From: Methanoculleus sp. UBA77
GTDB taxonomy: Archaea > Halobacteriota > Methanomicrobia > Methanomicrobiales > Methanoculleaceae
Length of the DNA: 5,602 nt
Reading direction: 5' to 3'
Assembly (NCBI GenBank): GCA_002499455.1
Contig: DALN01000053.1
Location: forward strand, 2,210-7,811
The translations under genes were made by a program, and so were the position numbers. Below are positions 1 to 4,919 of the stretch, piece by piece; position 1 is the first letter of the stretch, and every line of letters begins with the position of its first letter. Below the pieces are notes generated by a model, which was given only the letters and a program-made list of their open reading frames with translations, had not been told where the DNA came from and ran no database searches.

Positions 1-452
1 GAGAGGAAGTAGCCCAGGAACTCAAGCCAGTCGTCCATCCTGACCGTGACGGGCTCGGTAAGTTTTCCTTCGTCGTTCTGGTTCGGGAACTTGGCGACAG
101 ATGGGATCTCGTAGGTTTCCCGCCGCTCCCCTGCCCATACGGCATTCTTCTTGAACCGCATCCGCTTGTGGGCCGGGAGCTCGTCCATGCGGATGAGCCG
201 GAACCCCTCCCACTCGTCGGCCCGCCGGTTCAGGTTGACGTACATCCGGTGGTTCGGGGTGACCGCGAGGTCGACCTGCCGCGACTTGACGTAGTAGAGA
301 TCGCCCTCATACTCCGACGCCGTGAATCCTACCGGGGCTGCGTACTCGAGCCTGCCGTCGGGGGAGAGGGTCGCGACGCGGTCGTCGGCGGTGACGTCGC
401 GGAAGAGCTTCCACCCCCTCTCCGTGAGGACCTCGGTCTCGTCGTCGTAGCA
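1..452 (-). other. Intein in MCM (N-terminal splicing domain and start of probable homing endonuclease), partial
   Basis: An in-frame protein-splicing element starts at C415 of the MCM precursor (codon 452-450), so the intein nucleophile is Cys1. Block A is CYDDETEVLTERGWK, a typical intein opening. Block B is VTPNHRMYV, with T65, N67 and H68 of the intein (T479 and H482 of the precursor), at the usual distance from Cys1. The last visible residues, DDWLEFLGYFL (S follows in a split codon), resemble the LxGYxLxEG start of a LAGLIDADG (DOD-type) endonuclease, so a full-size intein is likely. This is inference, because blocks D to G and the C-terminal His-Asn plus Ser/Thr/Cys junction are outside. 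The split point, after HEAMEQQ and just past Walker B, is a conserved surface typical of intein sites. From memory, an MCM intein is listed for Methanoculleus marisnigri; not checked. Confidence 0.93.
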
Positions 453-1694
453 CTGCTGCTCCATCGCCTCATGGAGCGCGCTCCGGTCCTCTTTTGCCAT
501 CTTGTCCATCTCGTCGACGGCCGCGATCCCCATATCCGCCAGGACCAGCGCACCGGCCTCGAGCGTCCACCGGCCGTCGCCGAACTCGTCCTTGACCGCC
601 GTCGCCGTCAGCCCGGCGGAGGTCGACGACTTGCCGCTCGTGTAGATCCCGCGGGGCGAGAGTTTCACGACGTAGCGCAAGATCTGGCTCTTTGCGATAC
701 CCGGGTCGCCCACCAGGAGGACGTGGACGTCGCCACGGAGACGGGAGCCGTCCGGCATATCCTTTGCTATACCGCCGAAGAGCTGGAGCGCGATCGCCTC
801 CTTCACGTCGTCGGTCCCGTAGATCGTCGGCGCGATCGACCGGGCGATCTTCTTGTAGACCAGGGGGTCGCGGGCGAGCGCTGCAATCTTTGCCTCGTCC
901 TCCTCGGTGATCGAGACCTCCTCGAACTCCTTCTCGGCGATCTCGATCGAGTTGCACTCGAGATAGATGTCAAAGAGCGTGCTCTTCTGGCCGTAGTTGA
1001 CCCGCTGCACCGACCGGAGGATGCCGTTCACCACCACCCGGTCGCCCGGCGAGACCATGCCGGTGAGGTCGTCGGTGACGTCGATATCGAGCGTCTGGGG
1101 CTGCTCGCCGCCCCGGAGGCCTTCCGGGGACTCCTGGATCCGGAGTTTCTGGGCGTCGACGAACCGGCACCGGTTCATGACCAGGTCGAGGCGGGTCTTC
1201 CTCTCACAGTTCGGGCAGACGTCGGGCTCGTCGAACCGCCCGTAGCCCTGGGGGACTGGATCGGTGTTCTTCCCGCAGGTCCGGCAGTGGAAGACCGCGC
1301 TCACGATCCGGGGACGGACCTCCGTGGTCTTCCGGAGGATCCCCTCGAGGGCGACGAAGGTGTTGATCTGGTCGGCCCTGATGTCCCGGACGTTGGTCTT
1401 CTGCGGCAGGTTCGTGAACCGGATGTTGATCAGGTCCGGGTCCTGGCCGTCCTTCAGCTTGATGAGCTTGTTCTGGACGATCGCGTCCCGGATATCCCCG
1501 ATGACCTTGCCCGGGTTCTGCAGGAGTGCAAACGCGAGTTTGTTGTTTAAGATCTTCCGGAAATCGATGTACAGCGAGCGGTTATGGGGGTACTCGCGGG
1601 AGAGCTCGGCGAGCTCCCGCTTGTACTGCTTCTTTAAGAACTTCGTCCACTCCCCGACGTTGTCGGTGACCTCGACGGTTACCTCTTCGGCCAC
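1..1694 (-). CDS. mcm: MCM replicative DNA helicase, intein-containing, 3' part outside window
   Basis: This is the archaeal MCM helicase, the hexameric AAA+ motor that unwinds DNA at the replication fork. Read from a GTG at 1694-1692, the frame is open to the window edge (564 full codons). An N-terminal helical domain comes first, then a zinc ribbon with CRTC (C137, C140) and CPNC (C160, C163), an OB region to about residue 260, and the AAA+ core from about 276. Walker A is GDPGIAKSQ (329-337, K335), and Walker B has D394-E395 in VDEMDKM. HEAMEQQ (408-414) is followed not by the expected TISIAKAG-type sequence but by an intein from C415. The arginine finger and the C-terminal winged helix are beyond the window. 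GTG is chosen because no ATG lies nearby in frame, a Shine-Dalgarno-like GGTGAGGG precedes it, and the family-like N-terminus starts there. The gene follows rfcS by 10 nt, so co-transcription is likely. Identification is very secure. Confidence 0.96.
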   Translation of the reverse strand, partial: MAEEVTVEVTDNVGEWTKFLKKQYKRELAELSREYPHNRSLYIDFRKILNNKLAFALLQNPGKVIGDIRDAIVQNKLIKLKDGQDPDLINIRFTNLPQKTNVRDIRADQINTFVALEGILRKTTEVRPRIVSAVFHCRTCGKNTDPVPQGYGRFDEPDVCPNCERKTRLDLVMNRCRFVDAQKLRIQESPEGLRGGEQPQTLDIDVTDDLTGMVSPGDRVVVNGILRSVQRVNYGQKSTLFDIYLECNSIEIAEKEFEEVSITEEDEAKIAALARDPLVYKKIARSIAPTIYGTDDVKEAIALQLFGGIAKDMPDGSRLRGDVHVLLVGDPGIAKSQILRYVVKLSPRGIYTSGKSSTSAGLTATAVKDEFGDGRWTLEAGALVLADMGIAAVDEMDKMAKEDRSALHEAMEQQCYDDETEVLTERGWKLFRDVTADDRVATLSPDGRLEYAAPVGFTASEYEGDLYYVKSRQVDLAVTPNHRMYVNLNRRADEWEGFRLIRMDELPAHKRMRFKKNAVWAGERRETYEIPSVAKFPNQNDEGKLTEPVTVRMDDWLEFLGYFL

Positions 1695-1701
1695 GACGAA
1701 A

Positions 1702-1709
1702 CCCTCACC
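1702..1709 (-). promoter_or_regulatory. Ribosome binding site of mcm, overlapping the rfcS stop codon
   Basis: On the minus strand the sequence GGTGAGGG includes the TGA stop of rfcS (1707-1705) and ends 7 nt before the GTG start of mcm at 1694. It matches the archaeal anti-Shine-Dalgarno pattern (GGTGA/GAGG). It supports the GTG start, and its overlap with the upstream stop suggests translational coupling between rfcS and mcm. Confidence 0.7.
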
Positions 1710-2679
1710 GGTGCTCCTCTGCGGCGAGGACGAACCGGGCGAGCAGCGCCTCCATCTGGATCTCGCTGCTTGCTCCTTCCGAGAGGCGGAAGTCGGTCTC
1801 GCCGAGGGCGTCGATCAGTCTCACTTTGAGCGTCCGGTCCATGTCGCGCCGGACCAGTGCGCGGTAGCACTGGTTGATCAGCTCGTTCGGCGCGATCCCG
1901 CGGCCGCGGGTCAGGTCGGAGAGCGCCTTCTCCGCCCCGTCGAATTCTCCTGCGATCGAGAGGTCCAGGAGCTCGTCGATCTCCTCCGGCCGGGCCGTCG
2001 CGGTGATCTGGTAGATCATCTCCTCGTCGATATCGGGCCGGAGGATGGCGGCGCCCTGCAGGGCGTTGATCGCCTTCCGCATATCTCCCGATGCGACGTA
2101 GACGATGGCGTCGAGCGCTCCATCCGTGACCGTGAGGCCTTCTGCCGTGGCGATCCTCCTGACCTCCTCGGCGACTGCTTCGGCATCGAGCGGCCTGAAC
2201 CGGTAGATGGCGCACCGGCTCTGGATGGGGTCGATGATCTTTGAGGAGTAGTTGCAGGAGAGGATGAACCGGCAGGTGCGGGCGTAGGTCTCCATCGTCC
2301 GCCGGAGAGCCGCCTGGGCGTCCGTCGTCAGCGCGTCGGCTTCATCGAGGAAGAGGATCTTGAACGCCGCGCCGGCGAGCGGGGACGTCCGGGCAAACTC
2401 CTTGATCTGGTTCCTGACGACGTCGATGCCGCGCTCGTCGGAGGCGTTCATCTCCCGGAAGTTCGTCTGCCAGGAGTCGCCGAAGAACTCCCGCGCGAGC
2501 GCTACGGCGGCGGTCGTCTTCCCGATCCCCGCGCTGCCTGTGAAGAGGAGGTGCGGCAGGTTCCCGGTCCTGACGTAGGATTGGAGGCGCACCACGATCT
2601 CCTTCTGTCCGACCATCTCATCGAGTCTTCTGGGCCGATACTTCTCTATCCAGATGGTGTGGTTGCCGTCCATTTGCAT
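1705..2679 (-). CDS. rfcS: Replication factor C small subunit (clamp loader ATPase)
   Basis: RfcS is the small ATPase subunit of the archaeal clamp loader, which opens the PCNA ring and places it on primer-template junctions. The 324-residue protein has the usual length. Visible motifs in order are the N-terminal RFC box WIEKYRPRRLDEMVGQ (10-25), Walker A GSAGIGKTT (48-56, K54), MNASDERGIDVVR (77-89), Walker B FLDEAD (110-115), a sensor-1 stretch SCNYSSK (141-147), the SRC motif with the trans-acting arginine R155 (154-156), and a sensor-2 region GDMRKAINALQ (198-208). The C-terminal collar domain follows. No intein interrupts it, although RFC genes host inteins in some archaea. Starts at ATG 2679 or at the second ATG, 2673 (MQMDG), are both possible; no clear Shine-Dalgarno sequence precedes either. 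The gene leads the operon with mcm. A TnpB element ends about 64 bp upstream of its start. Confidence 0.97.
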   Translation of the reverse strand: MQMDGNHTIWIEKYRPRRLDEMVGQKEIVVRLQSYVRTGNLPHLLFTGSAGIGKTTAAVALAREFFGDSWQTNFREMNASDERGIDVVRNQIKEFARTSPLAGAAFKILFLDEADALTTDAQAALRRTMETYARTCRFILSCNYSSKIIDPIQSRCAIYRFRPLDAEAVAEEVRRIATAEGLTVTDGALDAIVYVASGDMRKAINALQGAAILRPDIDEEMIYQITATARPEEIDELLDLSIAGEFDGAEKALSDLTRGRGIAPNELINQCYRALVRRDMDRTLKVRLIDALGETDFRLSEGASSEIQMEALLARFVLAAEEHR

Positions 2680-2702
2680 AGGTGTTGGTGCTCGTCCATC
2701 GT

Positions 2703-2735
2703 AAAAGGATCGTCATCCGTTCCGGTGATCCTTTT
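2703..2735. repeat. Perfect 9-bp inverted repeat in the rfcS leader/promoter region
   Basis: AAAAGGATC (2703-2711) and GATCCTTTT (2727-2735) are exact reverse complements separated by 15 bases. On the plus strand the stem can extend by two G-U pairs and one C-G pair to leave a 9-base loop, and a fifth T follows, so it looks terminator-like in that direction although no plus-strand gene precedes it. On the minus strand it would fold in the 5' leader of rfcS or act as a two-fold operator. Function is unknown. Confidence 0.55.
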
Positions 2736-2740
2736 TAGAG
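2730..2740 (-). promoter_or_regulatory. Candidate TATA-like box of the rfcS-mcm operon
   Basis: On the minus strand CTCTAAAAAGG (2740-2730) is the best A/T-rich box upstream of rfcS. A start about 25 nt downstream would give a leader of about 30 nt. A second weaker candidate is CCTTTTACG (2707-2699), which would give a leaderless transcript starting near the ATG at 2679. The first box lies immediately beside the proposed right end of the TnpB element. Neither matches the consensus well, and there is no experimental support. Confidence 0.35.
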
Positions 2741-2742
2741 GG

Positions 2743-2850
2743 GTCAACTACCCCGCCCTGAAGGACGGGGCTTGAGACTCTATCATGTCGATAGTTCTCG
2801 TCCGGGTGGTTGACTGCACCCCTGCACCTCCAGGGTATACCTGTAGGTGC
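2743..2850 (-). ncRNA. Putative right-end guide RNA (omega RNA/reRNA) scaffold of TnpB
   Basis: TnpB proteins use an RNA from the 3' end of tnpB and the element's right end. In this stretch, on the minus strand, I see a hairpin at 2850-2824 (GCACCU/AGGUGC plus CAGG/CCUG with one A-G mismatch), a small hairpin across the stop codon (CUAUC/GAUAG, 2794-2780), the right-end hairpin (2770-2751), and a long-range match between 2814-2804 and 2753-2743 (10 of 11 positions pair). The guide would follow the scaffold, starting at about 2742 and reading down. The 5' end of the RNA is not determined, and the assignment rests on family knowledge plus visible pairing. Confidence 0.55.
2751..2770 (-). repeat. 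Right-end hairpin of the TnpB element
   Basis: On the tnpB-sense strand CCCCGTCC and GGGCGGGG flank the loop TTCA, pairing at all eight positions with one U-G wobble. On the opposite strand that wobble becomes a C-A mismatch, so the structure is better formed as tnpB-sense RNA or DNA. It lies 12 nt beyond the tnpB stop codon, as expected for the subterminal palindrome that TnpA recognises and that ends the guide-RNA scaffold. Confidence 0.8.
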
Positions 2851-3946
2851 GTGCTCTGGACTCGATGTTCCGAGCACCGATAAGATCGGCATGGAGGGAG
2901 TGCCCGCAGCATTCGCAGACAAACGACCTTCCATTCCGATTATTCTTGCTGATATGGTTGCATCGAGGGCAGGTCCGGGAAGTATATGCCGGATCGACAT
3001 AGACCGTCGATATACCCTTCTCCCGCGCCTTATACTCGATGAAGGACTGAAGTTCAAAGAACGCCCAGGAATGATGGGTGTATCTCCGCTTCTTGGGGGT
3101 ATCTGGCCGATCCCTGATCCCGGACAGATCCTCCAGCCCGATCACATTGACCCTGTTCTGAACAGCAAAAGAAACGATCTCCTTCGAGACGCGGTGGTTC
3201 ATATCAGTCATCAACCGTCTCTCCCGGCCGGAGAGGTGCTTCAGCATCCTCTTTGCCGACCGGGTGCCCTTTGACTGCAACCGTTTCCGCATAGTAGAAT
3301 AGATGTTGCGGAGATCCTTGGCTTTCCCGCCACAGAAGAACCGACACTTTTTGTCGGTCGTCGAGGCAACCGCAAGGAAGTTCTGCCCCACATCCACTCC
3401 CATAAAGGTCGAAGACTCCGCGACCTCACGGGTCTCTGTCTCCCTCTCGCAACAGAGGTGGAAGTAGTATGTCCCGTCCTTGTGTTTCACCAGTTTCGAC
3501 GCGCCAAACTTCCAGGTTCCGTCGAGATACCGCTCCATGTGAGGGTACCGGAAGAACCGGTACTTCTTTCTCCCTTCGAGGGTCGTAAGACCGATCTTAT
3601 CTCCATCAAGGGAGAAGTCTCGCCCAAAGGAGAAGGTCATAGAGGTGGGGGCGTAGGTGATCTGCTGCCACCCGGTCTTTTTCGCCCGAACCTGTGCCTG
3701 GAGTGTCCGGTAGGTTCCCGTGACCTGCCGGACGACATTGCAGGACATCTGGGACTTGAGACCGATCTGCCCCCGAAGAGCGGGATAGACAATCTTCTGG
3801 AGGGCAGCAGAACCCTTGGGTTTCCCGAGGTTGTACACAACCGCAGAGACGTAGTTCATCCCCTCGGTGTAGGTCCGTACCGTCCGGTCGAGAAGATCGG
3901 GGTCGGAACAGTCCATCTTGAGGATGACGGTCTTTGTGGTGAGCAC
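2783..3946 (-). CDS. tnpB: TnpB RNA-guided endonuclease of an IS200/IS605-type element
   Basis: TnpB is the compact RNA-guided DNA nuclease ancestral to Cas12, which cuts donor sites after excision of its element. The 387-residue protein has a family-typical length and all key parts: an N-terminal recognition/wedge region, then RuvC-I GVDVG (D185), RuvC-II GLEDL (E272), the zinc finger CPRC (C326, C329) and CECC (C344, C347), and RuvC-III HADLIGARNI (D354). The catalytic triad is intact, so the nuclease is probably active. The start is GTG at 3946-3944, because an in-frame TAG at 3955-3953 excludes any longer protein except through a non-standard ATA. There is no Shine-Dalgarno sequence, and a TATA-like box about 25 bp upstream suggests a leaderless message. 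The 3' end overlaps the probable guide-RNA scaffold. Sampled base composition is less GC-rich than its neighbours. No TnpA gene is adjacent. Confidence 0.96.
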   Translation of the reverse strand: MLTTKTVILKMDCSDPDLLDRTVRTYTEGMNYVSAVVYNLGKPKGSAALQKIVYPALRGQIGLKSQMSCNVVRQVTGTYRTLQAQVRAKKTGWQQITYAPTSMTFSFGRDFSLDGDKIGLTTLEGRKKYRFFRYPHMERYLDGTWKFGASKLVKHKDGTYYFHLCCERETETREVAESSTFMGVDVGQNFLAVASTTDKKCRFFCGGKAKDLRNIYSTMRKRLQSKGTRSAKRMLKHLSGRERRLMTDMNHRVSKEIVSFAVQNRVNVIGLEDLSGIRDRPDTPKKRRYTHHSWAFFELQSFIEYKAREKGISTVYVDPAYTSRTCPRCNHISKNNRNGRSFVCECCGHSLHADLIGARNIESRARTYRYTLEVQGCSQPPGRELST

Positions 3947-3967
3947 AGATATCTATTTCACTCAAAA

Positions 3968-3980
3968 GTGTATAAAGTTA
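3968..3980 (-). promoter_or_regulatory. TATA-like promoter of tnpB
   Basis: On the minus strand TAACTTTATACAC contains TTTATA (3976-3971). An archaeal start about 25 nt downstream falls at roughly 3946-3950, on or next to the GTG of tnpB, which fits a leaderless transcript and the lack of a Shine-Dalgarno sequence. A small inverted repeat, CACT/AGTG (3959-3962 and 3967-3970), lies between box and start. Confidence 0.6.
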
Positions 3981-3996
3981 GATCAGTGAATCGCAA

Positions 3997-4022
3997 TTCC
4001 CTCTCGGCCTGAAGACCGGGAA
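3997..4022 (-). repeat. Left-end imperfect hairpin of the TnpB element
   Basis: On the plus strand TTCCC (3997-4001) pairs with GGGAA (4018-4022), then GG (4006-4007) pairs with CC (4016-4017) across a 4-base bulge. A C-A mismatch, a C-G pair and the loop TGAA follow. On the tnpB-sense strand the mismatch becomes a U-G wobble and the loop reads UUCA, exactly as in the right-end hairpin. A second copy of CTGAAGAC occurs at 4039-4046, 30 bp further out. This is probably the subterminal palindrome of the left end. Confidence 0.55.
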
Positions 4023-4078
4023 CTCCTTGCGGAATCAGCTGAAGACGAAAAGATAGGTACAGAGTTTCACGGAAATGC

Positions 4079-4119
4079 CGGGCCGGGAGATCCGGCCCGA
4101 TCTCCACACGAACTCCCGG
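4079..4119. repeat. Overlapping alternative inverted repeats upstream of the RPA-associated gene
   Basis: Three mutually exclusive perfect pairings share the same bases: CGGGCCGG (4079-4086) with CCGGCCCG (4092-4099), GGAGATC (4086-4092) with GATCTCC (4099-4105), and CCGGGAG (4083-4089) with CTCCCGG (4113-4119). They sit just upstream of, and touch, the TATA-like box. They could be operator half-sites, the remains of a terminator, or chance in GC-rich DNA; no T-run follows. Confidence 0.45.
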
Positions 4120-4127
4120 TATATCCT
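4119..4127 (+). promoter_or_regulatory. TATA-like promoter of the RPA-associated protein/phosphoesterase operon
   Basis: GGTATATCC is the only good TATA-like box in the 130 bp before the gene. A start about 25 nt downstream, near 4148, would leave a leader of only a few bases before the ATG at 4155. No clear Shine-Dalgarno sequence is present (GGACGG at 4145-4150 is weak), consistent with a leaderless or very short-leader message. Confidence 0.5.
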
Positions 4128-4154
4128 CACCCCCTTCCTCGAACGGACGGATTC

Positions 4155-4913
4155 ATGGAGCATATAGAGCGGGTATTTGCGCAGGACTTCTCCGCCGCGC
4201 GGCACACGGCGGACTCCCGCGACGGCCGGGACGGTTCGTACGTGGTGACGCCCACCGGCGCCTGGTGCCGCAGCCTCTTCATCGTCGGCGCCGTCACGGA
4301 GCGCAGGGGGAGCGGCGACCTGGTCCAGGCCCGGGTCGCGGACCCGACCGGGACGTTCCGGGTCACGGCGGACTGGCAGAGCCCGGACACGGTCGAGACG
4401 CTCGGCTACATCGAGCCGCCGGCGTTCGTCGCCGTCACCGGCCGGGCGGTGCTCACCGGCTCCGGGCCGAGGGCGCAGGCCGCAGTGGAGGCCGAGGCGC
4501 TCTGTGCGGTGGACCGCACCGTCCGCGACCTCTGGGTGCTTGAGACCGCCGGCGCGACGCTCGACCGCCTCGAGGCGCTCCGCGACGGCAACGACGAGCG
4601 GACCGCGACGGCCCTCAGGCTCTACCGGACTACGGAAGAGCAGGTCCGCGAGATGGCGGGGATGGTGCGGACGGCGCTTGAAAGTGTCCGGCCCGATATC
4701 GCCGTCGGCGAGATCGTGCCCGTCGCCGGGCGCGACCTCCTCCTTTCCGCGCTCGAGGAGGAAGGCGGTATGCGGGGAGTCAGTCTCGACGACGCCGTCG
4801 CCGCGGGAGTGCGGTCCGGCCTCTCCGCACGGGAAGCACGTGCGGCACTTGAAGAACTCCTTGCCGCCGGAGAATGCTACCAGCCCGCATCGGGCATGGT
4901 CAAACTGATCTAA
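4155..4913 (+). CDS. RPA-associated OB-fold protein (COG3390 / RPAP type)
   Basis: This 252-residue protein looks like the archaeal RPA-associated (RPAP, COG3390) family, which works with replication protein A on single-stranded DNA. The N-terminal OB fold spans about residues 38-118: it begins with CRSLFIVGAVTERR, continues with the strand ARVADPTGTFRVTA (59-72) and ends with a PAFVAVTGRAV strand (89-99). A helical middle follows. The C-terminus (about 193-252) looks like a winged helix, with a helix AREARAALEELLAAGECY and a final strand, as in the RPA32 C-terminal domain. The start at ATG 4155 fits the domain edge and the nearby TATA box. A phosphoesterase starts 6 nt after its stop. In haloarchaea, as I recall, an RPA gene, an RPAP gene and a COG1407 phosphoesterase form one operon; here no RPA gene precedes it. 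The OB and winged-helix assignment comes from sequence pattern, not from a structure search. Confidence 0.85.
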   Translation: MEHIERVFAQDFSAARHTADSRDGRDGSYVVTPTGAWCRSLFIVGAVTERRGSGDLVQARVADPTGTFRVTADWQSPDTVETLGYIEPPAFVAVTGRAVLTGSGPRAQAAVEAEALCAVDRTVRDLWVLETAGATLDRLEALRDGNDERTATALRLYRTTEEQVREMAGMVRTALESVRPDIAVGEIVPVAGRDLLLSALEEEGGMRGVSLDDAVAAGVRSGLSAREARAALEELLAAGECYQPASGMVKLI

Positions 4914-4919
4914 CACGAC

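Larger units (their letters stand above)
2743..4025 (-). mobile_element. TnpB-only IS200/IS605 family element (IS1341 type)
   Basis: The element is defined by an intact tnpB, a right-end hairpin just beyond its stop codon (2751-2770) ending in GTAGTTGAC at 2743, and a left-end hairpin 51 bp upstream of its start (3997-4022). The two hairpins share the UUCA loop and an adjacent G-U wobble on the tnpB-sense strand. No tnpA (Y1 HUH transposase) lies in the window, so mobility would depend on a TnpA elsewhere. As usual for this family, no terminal inverted repeats or target duplication are seen. The exact left boundary is uncertain by 10-20 bp, and the TnpB target-adjacent motif could not be assigned. 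Sampled tnpB DNA is about 53% GC, against about 68% in neighbouring replication genes, which fits transfer. Confidence 0.8.

Noticed and set aside
1..452. mcm broken by a frameshift or truncation rather than an intein
   Set aside because: The reading frame is continuous, with sensible codons up to the window edge, and the sequence after residue 414 has the intein blocks A and B at normal spacing.
168..1550. Long plus-strand open frame of 460 codons
   Set aside because: It is antisense to mcm, whose minus-strand frame carries the Walker, zinc-ribbon and intein motifs. GC-rich codon bias opens the opposite strand by chance; the translated product has no recognisable domain.
1264..2244. Plus-strand open frame of 326 codons across the rfcS-mcm junction
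   Set aside because: It is antisense to two confirmed genes and spans their boundary; there is no motif and no promoter or ribosome binding site.
2743..2820. CRISPR-like repeat structure because of repeated GTTGAC/GTCAAC and GC-rich palindromes
   Set aside because: There are only two copies in opposite orientation and no regularly spaced spacers. The pattern fits the right end of an IS200/IS605 element.
2743..4154. A tnpA (Y1 HUH transposase) partner for tnpB
   Set aside because: No frame on either strand shows an HUH motif or a catalytic tyrosine context, and no room remains between the element ends once tnpB is placed.
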